A DNA stretch of 62,971 bases from an uncultured Lachnospiraceae bacterium (GCA_947626945.1 CANQUC010000011.1:1-62971); one strand, 5' to 3'. Shown: positions 31,817 through 41,864, numbered from the stretch's first letter. Notes: generated by a model from the sequence alone, not told the origin. Numbers and translations are program-made.

Positions 31817-33100
31817 GTGCGTATTTTGATTAAGAACGGACATATTCTGGATCCTGCTTCAGGCACCGACGAGGTGAAAGATCTGCTGATCGAGGAAGAC
31901 AGGATCGCGAAGCTGGAAAAAAACAGCAAACACAAGGCAGACAGGGTCATAGACGCCACCGGCTGCTATGTGATGCCGGGACTGATCGACCTGCATGTGC
32001 ATTTGCGTGATCCCGGCTTTACCCATAAGGAAACAATTGAGACCGGAGCCCTTGCGGCGGCCCGGGGCGGCTATACGACCATCTGCGCCATGCCCAACAC
32101 AAACCCGGTTATGGACAACCGCGACCGCATCGGCTTTGTACACCGGAAAGCGGCGGCGGAGGCAGTGGTCAACGTGCTGCAGATCGGCGCCATAACAGAG
32201 GGTCAGAACGGAGAGTATCTGGCAGATATTGCGGGTATGGCAGAGGAGGGCGCTCCGGCCATTTCCGAAGACGGCAAATCCGTCATGAATACGAAACTGT
32301 ACTTAAAAGGCATGAAACAGGCGGCGGCCTGCGGCCTGAAAGTATTTGCCCACTGCGAGGAAAAAACGCTGGCGGGAAACGGCGTCATGCACAAGAGCGC
32401 CAGGGCAAAGGAGCTTGGAATGCCGGAGATCAGCCATGCGGTGGAGGACATTATTACCGCCAGGGATATTCTGCTGGCAAAGGAAGCAGGCGCGGATCTG
32501 CATCTGTGCCATGTATCCACAGCGGACAGCGTGAAAATGATCGCGCTGGCGAAAAAGGCAGGTTACAGGATTACGGCGGAGGCCTGTCCCCATCATTTTA
32601 CTTTGTCGGTAGAGGACATCCAAAAGGACGATCCCAATTTCAAAATGAATCCGCCTCTGCGGGATCCCGAGGATGTGGAGGCGATCAGGCAGGGCATTGC
32701 CGACGGCACCATTGATGTGATCTCCACGGATCACGCGCCTCACACCATGCAGGAAAAAGGGGTTTCCATGCTGGGGGCTCCCTTTGGCATCGTAGGACTG
32801 GAAACAGCCGCGTCTCTGGCCTATACGGAGCTGGTGGAGACTGGGATTCTGACCCCCATGCAGATGGTGGAGAAAATGAGCTACAACGGGGCTAAGATCA
32901 TCGGCAGCGAAAAGGGAACTCTGGCTCCGGACAGCGTTGCGGATATTGTGATCTTCGATCCGAGGGAAACCTATGTGATCGATGCGGCGGAGTTTGCCTC
33001 CAAGGGCAGGAACACGCCCTTTCAGGGACGCAGGGTCAAAGGACGGGTCCGCTGCACCATCGTGGCCGGAGAAGTGGTATACGAAAAAGAGACCCATTGA
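31817..33100 (+). CDS. pyrC: Dihydroorotase
   Basis: A 427-residue zinc amidohydrolase of the long (class I) type that cyclises carbamoyl-aspartate to dihydroorotate. Metal and substrate motifs: DLHVHLRDPG, the region around the bridging lysine (or Asp in this class) AISEDGKSV, HCEE, CHVST and STDHAPH. The GTG start (31817) is 8 nt after AGGAG; upstream in-frame codons precede the promoter. First gene of the pyrimidine operon. Confidence 0.95.
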   Translation: MRILIKNGHILDPASGTDEVKDLLIEEDRIAKLEKNSKHKADRVIDATGCYVMPGLIDLHVHLRDPGFTHKETIETGALAAARGGYTTICAMPNTNPVMDNRDRIGFVHRKAAAEAVVNVLQIGAITEGQNGEYLADIAGMAEEGAPAISEDGKSVMNTKLYLKGMKQAAACGLKVFAHCEEKTLAGNGVMHKSARAKELGMPEISHAVEDIITARDILLAKEAGADLHLCHVSTADSVKMIALAKKAGYRITAEACPHHFTLSVEDIQKDDPNFKMNPPLRDPEDVEAIRQGIADGTIDVISTDHAPHTMQEKGVSMLGAPFGIVGLETAASLAYTELVETGILTPMQMVEKMSYNGAKIIGSEKGTLAPDSVADIVIFDPRETYVIDAAEFASKGRNTPFQGRRVKGRVRCTIVAGEVVYEKETH

Positions 33101-33114
33101 AAGGAAAGCAGAAT

Positions 33115-34047
33115 ATGATCAATGAACTGTGCAAAAAGATCAAGGCGCTGAAGGCGCCTGTAGTAGTAGGCCTGGATCCCATGCTGCGCTATGTGCCGGG
33201 CCATATCCGGAAAAAAGCCTTTGCGGAGTACGGAGAAACGCTGGAGGGGGCGGCAGAAGCCATCTGGCAGTTCAACAAAGGCATTGTGGACGCGGTGTGG
33301 GACCTGATCCCGGCGGTAAAGCCTCAGATCGCCATGTACGAGCAGTTTGGCATTCCCGGTCTTGCCGCGTTTCAGAAAACGGTATCCTACTGTAAATCCA
33401 AAGGACTGATCGTCATTGGGGATATCAAGCGGGGAGATATCGGCTCCACTTCCGCGGCTTACGCTGCCGGCCATCTTGGAAAGGTTACGGTAGGAAGCCG
33501 GCGCATCGCGCCCTTTGAGGAGGATTTTGTGACGGTGAACCCCTATCTGGGTACAGACGGGGTAAAGCCTTTTGTGGAAGTGTGCAGGGAAGAAAAGAAA
33601 GGCATTTTCGTTCTGGTAAAAACTTCCAATCCCTCCAGCGGGGAATTTCAGAACCGGCTGACAGAGGGCAGGCCACTCTATGAGCTTGTAGGGGAAATGG
33701 TAGACCGCTGGGGTCAGGAGCATATGGGAGACGCCTACAGCTATGTGGGAGCAGTGGTGGGAGCCACCTATCCCGAGGAAGGCAAGGTGCTTCGGAAACT
33801 GATGCCAAAGACCTTTATCCTTGTTCCCGGCTACGGAGCTCAGGGCGGAAAAGGCGCGGATCTGGTGCATTATTTTCATGACGACGGCCTTGGCGCCATT
33901 GTCAATTCTTCCAGAGGCATCATTGCGGCCTATCAGCAGGAGCAGTATGCGGCTTTTGGAGAGGAAGGCTACGCGGACGCGTCCAGACAGGCAGTGAAGG
34001 CCATGATCGCGGATCTGAACAGCGCCCTGGACAATGCTTTTTCATGA
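33115..34047 (+). CDS. pyrF: Orotidine 5'-phosphate decarboxylase
   Basis: A 310-residue decarboxylase that forms UMP from OMP, of the longer family-2 type. VVVGLDPMLRYVP, the catalytic K-x-D-x-x-x-D block DIKRGDIGSTSAAYA and LVPGYGAQGG are present. ATG 33115 has AAAGGA upstream; it begins 14 nt after pyrC. Confidence 0.95.
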   Translation: MINELCKKIKALKAPVVVGLDPMLRYVPGHIRKKAFAEYGETLEGAAEAIWQFNKGIVDAVWDLIPAVKPQIAMYEQFGIPGLAAFQKTVSYCKSKGLIVIGDIKRGDIGSTSAAYAAGHLGKVTVGSRRIAPFEEDFVTVNPYLGTDGVKPFVEVCREEKKGIFVLVKTSNPSSGEFQNRLTEGRPLYELVGEMVDRWGQEHMGDAYSYVGAVVGATYPEEGKVLRKLMPKTFILVPGYGAQGGKGADLVHYFHDDGLGAIVNSSRGIIAAYQQEQYAAFGEEGYADASRQAVKAMIADLNSALDNAFS

Positions 34048-34060
34048 AACGGAGAAATCG

Positions 34061-34831
34061 ATGAAACGGAAAATAACAGAAGCTGCGGTGCTGGAGCAGA
34101 CCTGCCTTGCCCAGGGAATTTACAGCATGTGGCTCCGGGCGGAAGAGATCGCGTCAGAGGCCGGTCCGGGGCAGTTCATTTCCATGTATTGCCGGGAGGG
34201 GAGCCGTCTGCTCCCAAGGCCCATCAGCCTTTGCGAAACAGACCGGAAGCAGGGCAGAATCCGGGTAGTATACCGGGTGGCTGGAAAAGGAACGAAAGAG
34301 TTTTCGGAAAAAAAGGCCGGAGATACCATAAGGATTCTGGGCCCTCTTGGAAACGGATTTCCTCTGAAAGAAAAAAAGGCGCTGCTGGTAGGAGGCGGCA
34401 TTGGGATTCCGCCTATGCTGCAGCTTGCCAAAGAGCTGCCCGGTGAAAAACAAATGGTAATGGGCTACCGCAATGAGGAACTGTTTTTAAAGAGCGACCT
34501 GGAGCGGCTGGGACCGGTGTATGTGTCCACCGACGACGGCAGCGCCGGCACAAAGGGAACGGTTTTGGACGCCATCCGGGAAAACCGGCTGGAAGCAGAG
34601 GTTTTGTATGCCTGCGGCCCGCTGCCTATGCTGCGGGGACTGAAAGCATACGCGGCGGAAACTGGCATGGAGGCCTGGATCTCTCTGGAAGAGCGGATGG
34701 CCTGCGGCATCGGCGCCTGCCTTGCCTGTGTGTGCAAGTCTACCGAAGTGGATGACCACAGCCGGGTCCGCAATAAGAGAGTCTGCAAGGAGGGCCCGGT
34801 ATTTTTGGCAGAGGAGGTGGATCTGTCATGA
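34061..34831 (+). CDS. pyrK: Dihydroorotate dehydrogenase electron-transfer subunit
   Basis: A 256-residue partner of PyrD in the class 1B enzyme. It binds FAD (PRPISLCE), NAD ([19 protein letters not shown]) and a 2Fe-2S cluster in its C-terminus ([12 protein letters not shown] ... RVCKEGPVF). It passes electrons from dihydroorotate to NAD+. CGGAG lies before ATG 34061; the stop overlaps pyrD by four bases, which fits a tight complex. Confidence 0.95.
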   Translation: MKRKITEAAVLEQTCLAQGIYSMWLRAEEIASEAGPGQFISMYCREGSRLLPRPISLCETDRKQGRIRVVYRVAGKGTKEFSEKKAGDTIRILGPLGNGFPLKEKKALLVGGGIGIPPMLQLAKELPGEKQMVMGYRNEELFLKSDLERLGPVYVSTDDGSAGTKGTVLDAIRENRLEAEVLYACGPLPMLRGLKAYAAETGMEAWISLEERMACGIGACLACVCKSTEVDDHSRVRNKRVCKEGPVFLAEEVDLS

Positions 34832-35739
34832 GAAACCTTTCTGTGAATCTGGCGGGAGTTCCTCTGAAAAACCCGGTGATGGTTGCCTCAGGAACCTTTG
34901 GATCGGGAGAGGAGTTCAGCGAATTCCTGGATCTGAACAGACTGGGCGCCGTTGTGACAAAAGGCGTGGCCAATGTGCCATGGCCCGGCAACCCGGCTCC
35001 AAGAGTGGCGGAAACCTATGGCGGCATGTTAAATGCCATCGGGCTGCAAAATCCCGGCGTAGAGGTGTTTGCCAGGCGGGATCTGCCCTTTTTGCGGCAG
35101 TTTGACACAAACGTGATTGTCAACGTATGCGGAAGAACCGAGGAGGATTACTGTCAGGTGGTGGAGCGGCTGGCAGAGGAGCCTAGGGTGGATCTGCTGG
35201 AGATCAATATTTCCTGTCCCAACGTAAAGGAGGGAGGCATTGCCTTTGGTCAGGATCCAAAGGCGGTGGAAAGGATCACCGGTGCCGTAAAGGCTGTGGC
35301 AAAGCAGCCGGTGATCATGAAGCTCAGTCCCAACGTGACGGACATTACAGAGACCGCAAGAGCCGCGGAGGCAGGCGGAGCGGACGCGCTTTCCCTGATC
35401 AACACCCTGACCGGCATGAAGATCGATGTGGAGCGCCAGACCTTTGCGCTTGCCAATCAGACGGGAGGACTGTCCGGCCCGGCTATCCGGCCGGTAGCGG
35501 TGCGGATGGTAAATCAGACCGCCCGGGCAGTAAAGATTCCCATTATCGGAATGGGCGGCATCATGACCGCGGAGGACGCTCTGGAGTTTATTCTGGCAGG
35601 GGCAACGGCAGTGTCTGTGGGGACGGCCAATTTCCATGATCCCCGGGCCGCCGTAAACGTGATCGAGGGGATAGAATCCTACATGGAGCGCCATCAGGTG
35701 GAAGATATCAACCGGCTGATCGGGCTGGTAAACAGATAA
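34828..35739 (+). CDS. pyrD: Dihydroorotate dehydrogenase B catalytic subunit
   Basis: A 303-residue FMN barrel enzyme oxidising dihydroorotate to orotate. GTFGSGEEF, the catalytic-loop cysteine region [11 protein letters not shown] (Cys as base, class 1B) and [23 protein letters not shown] are clear. ATGA overlap with pyrK. Confidence 0.96.
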   Translation: MRNLSVNLAGVPLKNPVMVASGTFGSGEEFSEFLDLNRLGAVVTKGVANVPWPGNPAPRVAETYGGMLNAIGLQNPGVEVFARRDLPFLRQFDTNVIVNVCGRTEEDYCQVVERLAEEPRVDLLEINISCPNVKEGGIAFGQDPKAVERITGAVKAVAKQPVIMKLSPNVTDITETARAAEAGGADALSLINTLTGMKIDVERQTFALANQTGGLSGPAIRPVAVRMVNQTARAVKIPIIGMGGIMTAEDALEFILAGATAVSVGTANFHDPRAAVNVIEGIESYMERHQVEDINRLIGLVNR

Positions 35740-35751
35740 AGGAGAATTCAA

Positions 35752-36567
35752 ATGCCGGCAACTTACGCACATTACAGATTTGGACATCAGGTGTTATCGC
35801 GGCTTCCGGAATCGATCAGAGACGTGATCCTGTCAGAGGAGGAACTGTTTGACGCGGGCCTTCACGGGCCGGACATTCTGTTTTATTACAATCCGCTGGA
35901 GGACAACCTGGTCAGTATCAAAGGACATGAAATGCACAGAGAGTCCGGCATGATCTTTTTTAAAAAGGCCGCAAAAGTTCTGGCCGAGCATGACGACCGG
36001 GCTCACCTGGCTTATGTGTATGGATTTCTGTGTCATTTTGCCCTGGATCGCAGCTGTCACGGCTACATTGGAAAGGCAGTGAAACAAAGGGGCGTTTCCC
36101 ATACGGAGATCGAGCGGGAATTTGACCGGAGACTGCTGGTGATGGACGGGTATGACCCCACAGCCAGGAGCCTGACGGATCATCTCCATGGAAGAAGCAG
36201 AAATGCCGCCGTGATCAGCGATTTCTATCCGGGCATTTCAAAAAGGCAGATCAGGCGGACAATTTGCCTGTTTGTGATCTGCAACCGGCTGCTGTTGGCG
36301 CCGGGCAGGATCAAGCGCCGTCTTTTGGAAAAGACGCTGGCTTTGCTCCATCATGAAGAAGTAATGAAGATGGTCATCAGCAAAAAGCCCAATCCGCAAT
36401 GCTTTGCAAGCAATATGGAGATCGGAAGGCTTTACTTGGCAGCCGTTCCCCAAGCGGTAGATCTGATCTGCGGTTTTTGGGACTGCGCGTCAGGAAAGCG
36501 GCCCTGGGACGATCTGTATCATTACAATTTCAGCTCGGCCTACAGGGGAGAAGAAAAGAAAGGGTGA
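35752..36567 (+). CDS. Zinc-dependent phospholipase C-like protein
   Basis: A 271-residue protein matching the zinc-dependent phospholipase C/S1-P1-like helical fold (PF00882 type), with metal-ligand candidates at TYAHYRFGH, DAGLHGPDI, HEMHRESG and YGFLCHFALDRSCH. It has no signal peptide, so it probably does not attack external lipids; such short cytosolic members are common in Clostridia and their substrate is unknown. It sits between pyrD and pyrE with AAGGAGAA upstream, so it is expressed with the pyrimidine genes without an obvious reason. Confidence 0.8.
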   Translation: MPATYAHYRFGHQVLSRLPESIRDVILSEEELFDAGLHGPDILFYYNPLEDNLVSIKGHEMHRESGMIFFKKAAKVLAEHDDRAHLAYVYGFLCHFALDRSCHGYIGKAVKQRGVSHTEIEREFDRRLLVMDGYDPTARSLTDHLHGRSRNAAVISDFYPGISKRQIRRTICLFVICNRLLLAPGRIKRRLLEKTLALLHHEEVMKMVISKKPNPQCFASNMEIGRLYLAAVPQAVDLICGFWDCASGKRPWDDLYHYNFSSAYRGEEKKG

Positions 36568-36572
36568 ACCTT

Positions 36573-37247
36573 ATGGAAGATTACAAGAAAGAATTTATAC
36601 AGTTTATGGTGGACAGCAATGTGCTGAAATTTGGTGATTTTACATTAAAGAGCGGCAGGAAGTCTCCCTTTTTTATGAACGCGGGGGCGTATGTTACCGG
36701 CGCTCAGCTGAGCCGTCTGGGAGAATATTATGCAAAGGCCATTCATGACAATTACGGTCTGGACTTTGACGTGCTGTTCGGACCTGCCTACAAGGGCATT
36801 CCTCTGGCGGTGGCAACTGCCATGGCCATCAGCCGCCTGTATGGAAAGGAGATCCGTTACTGCTCCAACCGGAAAGAAATAAAGGATCACGGCGACGCGG
36901 GCATTCTCCTTGGAAGCCCCATTCAGGACAACGACCGGGTGGTGATCATCGAGGACGTGACCACTTCCGGAAAATCCATGGATGAGACCGTTCCCATCAT
37001 CCGCGCCCAGGGCAATGTGCAGATTAAGGGCCTGATGGTGTCCTTAAACCGCATGGAGCGGGGCAAGGGAGAAAAGAGCGCTCTGGAGGAGATTCAGGAG
37101 ACCTACGGATTTCCCGCGGCAGCGATCGTGACCATGAAAGAAGTGGTGGACTGTCTGCATGGCCGGGAATACAACGGAAAAACGCTGATCGACCGACAGA
37201 TGAAAGAGGCCATTGACAAATATTATGAACAGTATGGGGTAAAATAA
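36573..37247 (+). CDS. pyrE: Orotate phosphoribosyltransferase
   Basis: A 224-residue enzyme joining orotate and PRPP to OMP. FTLKSGRKSPFFMN, the flexible loop NRKEIKDHGDAG and the PRPP motif VVIIEDVTTSGKSMDE are present. ATG 36573 lies 5 nt after the preceding stop, with AAAGGGTG upstream. Confidence 0.95.
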   Translation: MEDYKKEFIQFMVDSNVLKFGDFTLKSGRKSPFFMNAGAYVTGAQLSRLGEYYAKAIHDNYGLDFDVLFGPAYKGIPLAVATAMAISRLYGKEIRYCSNRKEIKDHGDAGILLGSPIQDNDRVVIIEDVTTSGKSMDETVPIIRAQGNVQIKGLMVSLNRMERGKGEKSALEEIQETYGFPAAAIVTMKEVVDCLHGREYNGKTLIDRQMKEAIDKYYEQYGVK

Positions 37248-37296
37248 ATCATATGAAACAAAAAAGGGCAGGTTTTGTCCCTGGAATGGAGGAGTC

Positions 37297-37449
37297 ATGG
37301 AAGAAAAAATGTATAAGACAATGAGCCGCACAGGCAGCGCCAATGTTGTCATTGGCATTCTGACGCTGGCAGTAGGGATCGCCACCGGGGTGATGCTTCT
37401 GGTCACCGGCGCCAATTTACTGAAGAAAAAAGAAAAACTGACCATATGA
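37297..37449 (+). CDS. 50-residue single-pass membrane protein
   Basis: A short gene with GGAGG 4-5 nt before its ATG: a charged N-terminus (MEEKMYKTMSR), one hydrophobic helix of about 25 residues with small-residue spacing (VVIGILTLAVGIATGVMLLVTG) and a lysine-rich end (KKKEKLTI). It lies between pyrE and the VanZ gene in the same direction. Family unknown to me. Confidence 0.7.
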   Translation: MEEKMYKTMSRTGSANVVIGILTLAVGIATGVMLLVTGANLLKKKEKLTI

Positions 37450-37471
37450 GAAAAGACAGGGGACAAAATTT

Positions 37472-37936
37472 GTGAGTAGTCATAAAAAAAACGAGACGGG
37501 GAGAGCCATCTTCTGGCTCCTGTTTTTGCTATACATTGCGGCGCTGGTGTACTTTCTGTTTTTTTCCGAACGCTACGGCAGGACGGATGACGGAAATTTC
37601 CGCTATAATCTGGTTCCTCTGCAGGAGATTGTCCGTTTTATCAAATACCGGTCCATTATGGGCACGGAGACGGTGGTTTTGAACCTGGCGGGAAATGTGG
37701 CAGGTTTTATGCCGTTTGGTTTTTTGCTTCCGCTTCTCAGCGCAAAAGAGCGGCGGCTGATCATGGTGCTGCTTCTGACCTTTGAGCTGAGCCTGGTGGT
37801 GGAAGTGATCCAGCTGTTTACCGGAGTAGGCAGCTTTGACGTAGACGATCTGATTCTGAACACCCTGGGCGGTGTTCTTGGTTATGGCTGCTATTGTATA
37901 TTTGCGGCCCTGCACAGAAAAGGAGGACGCGGATGA
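37472..37936 (+). CDS. VanZ-family membrane protein
   Basis: A 154-residue protein with four predicted transmembrane helices and the VanZ pattern: a first helix ending before FSERYGR, NLVPLQEIVRFI, NLAGNVAGFMPFGFLLPL and the final QLFTGVGSFDVDDLILNTLGG. VanZ proteins confer low teicoplanin resistance in enterococci; the core function is unknown. The start is GTG; the stop overlaps the HD gene by four bases. Confidence 0.88.
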   Translation: MSSHKKNETGRAIFWLLFLLYIAALVYFLFFSERYGRTDDGNFRYNLVPLQEIVRFIKYRSIMGTETVVLNLAGNVAGFMPFGFLLPLLSAKERRLIMVLLLTFELSLVVEVIQLFTGVGSFDVDDLILNTLGGVLGYGCYCIFAALHRKGGRG

Positions 37937-38526
37937 ACACAGAACGGTTGGAACAGCAGATCCGGTTTGTTCTGGAAGCAGATCGGATCAAGCAGATCAC
38001 AAGACAGAGTTATCTGGCAGACGGCAGCAGGAAAGAAAATGACGCGGAGCATTCCTGGCACCTGGCGCTGATGGCTTTTCTGCTTGCCGAACATGCCAAT
38101 GAAGAGATTGACGTACTGCGGGTTATGGAAATGGTGATCATACACGATCTGGTAGAGATCGACGCAGGGGATACTTATGCCTACGACGACGCGGGCAACG
38201 CCACCAAACGGCAGCGGGAGGAAAAGGCCGCCGACCGGATTTTCGGCATGCTGCCGGAGGATCAGGCTGTTTGGTTCCGGCAGCTCTGGGAAGAATTTGA
38301 AGCCGCAGAGACAAAGGAGGCCAGGTTTGCCCTGGCTTTGGATAAGGTACAGCCCATACTGCTCAACGACAGCACCGACGGCAAGGCGTGGCGGGAGCAT
38401 CAGGTAAGAGAAGAGCAGATCCTGAAACGAAACAGGACGACTCCGGAAGGATCCCGCGCCCTTTGGGATTACTGCGCAAAACTGGTGGAGAAAAATGTGG
38501 AAAAGGGAAATGTCAGGAGGTCATAA
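37933..38526 (+). CDS. HD-domain phosphohydrolase, YfbR-like 5'-nucleotidase
   Basis: A 197-residue protein with the HD-domain metal set: ENDAEHSWHLALMAF (H), VIIHDLVEIDAGD (HD) and a later LALDKVQP (D). It matches the YfbR/HDDC2 group of deoxyribonucleoside 5'-monophosphatases, which fits its place after pyrimidine genes, but activity is inferred. GGAGG precedes ATG 37933. Confidence 0.85.
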   Translation: MNTERLEQQIRFVLEADRIKQITRQSYLADGSRKENDAEHSWHLALMAFLLAEHANEEIDVLRVMEMVIIHDLVEIDAGDTYAYDDAGNATKRQREEKAADRIFGMLPEDQAVWFRQLWEEFEAAETKEARFALALDKVQPILLNDSTDGKAWREHQVREEQILKRNRTTPEGSRALWDYCAKLVEKNVEKGNVRRS

Positions 38527-38530
38527 TACC

Positions 38531-40606
38531 GTGGAGCAAATGGAGTACCGCCAAAACGCCGAGAAAAAGGAACCGCCTTTTTTTGCCGGGAGAAAAGAGC
38601 TTGCCCTGGAGCGGCTGAAGCTCATACCCGGCGAAGAACAGGCCGCGGTTCCTTTTTGTGATTATTTTCAAAAGACCGCGGAGTTTCTTTTGGGGATCCT
38701 GCGGCTGGAGCAAAAGCTGCGAAGCGGAGAGACCAAATCCTGGTCTCTGGAACAGCTGGCCCGGCAAAATGCCGCTTTGTACGGGGACATAACCCCCAAG
38801 CAGTATGAAACCAGCTATGCCAATCCGGCCTATGCCTGCAGGATGCTGGGAGATGAATTTGGGCAGCTGCTTTCCATGCTGTACGGAGAGCTGCGGAGCA
38901 CCATTGTGTACGCCTATGAAGACAGACAGGAGGAGCTGCTGGTCTTTACGGAGCTGTTTTTGCAGGTGTACGGCTGTTTTGAAGAGGGACAGATCCCTCC
39001 CTGCCGGGAAATTAAAGAGATCCTCTACTGGTTTTTCAGCGATTACAGCGAGTTGTTTATGACGGGGAGGGTCAGAGAGCAGGTGGACGAAACCTGTTCT
39101 TTCGCGGCGGATATCATTACCCGGGCGGATCTTAACGATCTGCGGTATCTGTATGCCTTTGGAGAGTATATTACGGACGACGAGATCCAAACCGCGGAGT
39201 ATCTGAACAGCCTGCCAAAAGAAGAGATCGAAAAGCTTGCCCGCACAATGGCGGAGGGATATCGGATGGGCTTTGTAAACGGCGGAAAAGACCTGTCCAA
39301 AAAGAAGACCGTGAACATCCGCTATCATCTTGGATTTGAGCGGATCATCCGCCAGGTGATAGAAGAATTTGACCGCATGGGGCTAAAGCCTGTGATCTAC
39401 CGGGCAGGCGCCGGGTCTCTGTACAGCAAGGCCGGATATGAAGGGGCGTGCCCCAATCCGCAGTACGAATACGACCACCGGGCGGATCAGGCGGTTTATC
39501 TGGATAAACGGTATGTGGAGCGGAGGCTTGGCGCCCTGAAGCTTGCCTATGAACAGTATCAAAATCAGGCGGCGGTCCACGGAGGCCCGGCCTGCCTGGA
39601 GGTGTTTGGGGAACCTCCCTTTGTGCCTGAGACAAAAGACGCCTGTCTGCGGCTCAGTGAAAAACAGAAGAAGCTTTCCGTTCAACTGCAAAATGACGCC
39701 GCCCAGCTGACCAACCGGTATATACCCGGTGAAGAACGAAGCTTTACCATCATTGCCTTTCCCATGCCAAAGATCGGCAGCCGGTACCGGGAAATCTTTC
39801 AGGAGATCGTAAAGATCAATACGCTGGATTCAGAAAAATACAGAAAAATTCAGCAGAAGCTTATTGACGCGCTGGATCAGGGCGTTTTTGTGCATATTAC
39901 CGGAAAGGGCGCCAATGAAACGGACCTGAGGATCATGCTGCATCCGCTGAAGGATCCTTCCAAAGAGACTGCCTTTGAAAACTGTGTGGCAGATGTGAAT
40001 ATTCCCGTGGGAGAAGTGTTTACCTCCCCGGTGCTTGCGGGAACGGAAGGGACCTTATTTGTCAGCAGGGTATATTTAAATTCTCTGCTCTATAAAGATC
40101 TGAAGCTGACCTTTCAGGAGGGCATGGTCACCGGATTTTCCTGCGGCAACTTCAAGGGGGAGCAGGAAAACCGGAAGTACATTCTGGAAAATGTGATGAA
40201 TTACCATGAGAGTCTTCCCATGGGAGAATTTGCCATTGGCACCAATACCACCGCCTATGTGGCGGCAAAGACTTACGGTATCGCAGACCGGCTGCCCATT
40301 CTCATTGCCGAAAAGATGGGCCCTCACTTCGCGGTGGGCGATACCTGCTACAGCCATCAGGAGGACTGTCCGGTGTATAATCCCGACGGCAAGGAGATCG
40401 TGGCCAGGGACAACGCCTGTTCCATGCTGCGGAAAGAGGATCCGGCAAAAGCATATTTCAATACCCATGTGGATATTACCATTCCCTATGAGGAGCTGGA
40501 AAAGATTTCCGTCATCCATCAGGACGGCAGCGAAAGGGTTCTTCTGGCAGACGGCCGGTTTGTGCTGCCGGGCACGGAGGAGCTGAACGAACCCTTTGAA
40601 AAATAA
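38531..40606 (+). CDS. M29-family aminopeptidase with long N-terminal extension
   Basis: A 691-residue protein. The C-terminal 380 residues are a thermophilic (M29) metallo-aminopeptidase, with metal ligands in IPVGEVFTSPV, GEFAIGTN and EKMGPHFAVGDTCYSH plus a final HVDITIPY. The first roughly 290 residues are helical and outside the core fold. M29 enzymes cut hydrophobic N-terminal residues using two cobalt or zinc ions. The GTG start (38531) is about 9 nt after AGGAGG, just past the HD gene, so it is co-transcribed. Last gene of the long pyr-led cluster. Confidence 0.85.
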   Translation: MEQMEYRQNAEKKEPPFFAGRKELALERLKLIPGEEQAAVPFCDYFQKTAEFLLGILRLEQKLRSGETKSWSLEQLARQNAALYGDITPKQYETSYANPAYACRMLGDEFGQLLSMLYGELRSTIVYAYEDRQEELLVFTELFLQVYGCFEEGQIPPCREIKEILYWFFSDYSELFMTGRVREQVDETCSFAADIITRADLNDLRYLYAFGEYITDDEIQTAEYLNSLPKEEIEKLARTMAEGYRMGFVNGGKDLSKKKTVNIRYHLGFERIIRQVIEEFDRMGLKPVIYRAGAGSLYSKAGYEGACPNPQYEYDHRADQAVYLDKRYVERRLGALKLAYEQYQNQAAVHGGPACLEVFGEPPFVPETKDACLRLSEKQKKLSVQLQNDAAQLTNRYIPGEERSFTIIAFPMPKIGSRYREIFQEIVKINTLDSEKYRKIQQKLIDALDQGVFVHITGKGANETDLRIMLHPLKDPSKETAFENCVADVNIPVGEVFTSPVLAGTEGTLFVSRVYLNSLLYKDLKLTFQEGMVTGFSCGNFKGEQENRKYILENVMNYHESLPMGEFAIGTNTTAYVAAKTYGIADRLPILIAEKMGPHFAVGDTCYSHQEDCPVYNPDGKEIVARDNACSMLRKEDPAKAYFNTHVDITIPYEELEKISVIHQDGSERVLLADGRFVLPGTEELNEPFEK

Positions 40607-40656
40607 AAGGGACATTTCAAAGAAACGGCGGCCTGCCGAAAGAAAGACGGCGAGTA

Positions 40657-40685
40657 TTGACAAAATTTGCCGATAATGCGAAAAT
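40657..40685 (+). promoter_or_regulatory. Likely promoter of the pur operon
   Basis: A consensus TTGACA (40657-40662) is followed after 17 bp by the poor -10 GAAAAT (40680-40685). A strong -35 with a weak -10 suits an activated promoter. Two CGAA motifs (40679-40682, 40699-40702) lie here but do not make a proper PurR box pair. Confidence 0.35.
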
Positions 40686-40736
40686 AATGAATAACAAGCG
40701 AAATTGAGCCTGTAAAAAAACAAGAAAGGCCAGAAC

Positions 40737-41864
40737 ATGAAACGGATCGGTATAATCGGCGGCGGACAGCTGGGAAAGATGATGATCCTGGACGGAAAAC
40801 GGCTGGATCACCAGTTTATGATCCTGGATCCCACGGAGCATTGTCCTGCCCACAGTATTGCAGACGCCCATATTGTGGCGGAGTTTGATGACGTGGATGC
40901 CATTATCCAGATGGCGGAGATGGTGGACGTGGTCACCTATGAGTTTGAGCATATCAGCGTGAAAGCCCTGCAGATCCTGGAAGAACAGGGACACAAAGTG
41001 TACCCCTCCAGTGAGACGCTGCTGCACATTCAAAACAAACTGGATCAGAAGATCTGGCTGGCCAATCACGGGATCCCGGTTCCCTCCTTTGCCCAGATAT
41101 ACAGCTACGGCCATCTTTGCAGCCTGACGGAGCAGAGCGGATATCCGGTGATTTTAAAGACCTGTACCGGCGGCTATGACGGAAAGGGCAACGCGGTGAT
41201 CGATCACAAAGGCGGCGAGGAAAAGGCCTATCAGTCCCTGGGAAACGGAGAGCTTCCCCTGATGCTGGAGGAATGGATTCCGTTTGAAAAGGAAGTGTCT
41301 GTGCTTGCCTGCCGCAGCACCACCGGAGAGATCCGGGTATTTCCCATGGCGGAAAACAAGCACCGCAACAACATTCTGGATGAGACGGTGGTGCCCGCCA
41401 GAGTCAGCAAAACCACGGCGGAAGAGGCTTTTGAGGTGGCCAGAAACTGTGTAAGGGCAGTGAACGCCTACGGCATGCTCTGCGTGGAAATGTTTGTGAC
41501 AAGAGAGGGCCATGTGCTGGTAAACGAGCTGGCGCCCAGGCCACACAATTCCGGGCACTATACCATTGAGGGATGCTATACCTCTCAGTATGAGCAGCAT
41601 GTGCGGGCCATTTTGGGGATGCCGCTGGGCAACAGTGATCTGATCCGGCCAACGGCCATGAAAAATCTGATCGGGGTAAAAAACGGAATCTCCGAGCCTA
41701 CCGGTGTGGAGTTTGCCATGCAGTATCCCAATGTAAAGGTGCATCTCTATGGAAAAGAGCGGGTCTCCATTGGAAGGAAGATGGGACATATTACCGCTAC
41801 GGCAGATACAATTGACGAAGCACTGGCGGATGTGCGCAAAGCGCATCGCTGTATTTCATTTTAA
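40737..41864 (+). CDS. purK: 5-(carboxyamino)imidazole ribonucleotide synthase
   Basis: A 375-residue ATP-grasp enzyme that makes N5-CAIR from AIR and bicarbonate. [13 protein letters not shown] at the N-terminus, ATP-grasp elements ([31 protein letters not shown]) and [18 protein letters not shown] are diagnostic. AAAGG precedes the ATG. First gene of the purine operon. Confidence 0.96.
   Translation: MKRIGIIGGGQLGKMMILDGKRLDHQFMILDPTEHCPAHSIADAHIVAEFDDVDAIIQMAEMVDVVTYEFEHISVKALQILEEQGHKVYPSSETLLHIQNKLDQKIWLANHGIPVPSFAQIYSYGHLCSLTEQSGYPVILKTCTGGYDGKGNAVIDHKGGEEKAYQSLGNGELPLMLEEWIPFEKEVSVLACRSTTGEIRVFPMAENKHRNNILDETVVPARVSKTTAEEAFEVARNCVRAVNAYGMLCVEMFVTREGHVLVNELAPRPHNSGHYTIEGCYTSQYEQHVRAILGMPLGNSDLIRPTAMKNLIGVKNGISEPTGVEFAMQYPNVKVHLYGKERVSIGRKMGHITATADTIDEALADVRKAHRCISF

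Noticed and set aside
40679-40702. PurR operator pair at purK
   Set aside because: Two CGAA motifs are present but in direct orientation 20 bp apart and without the surrounding CCGAAC consensus.
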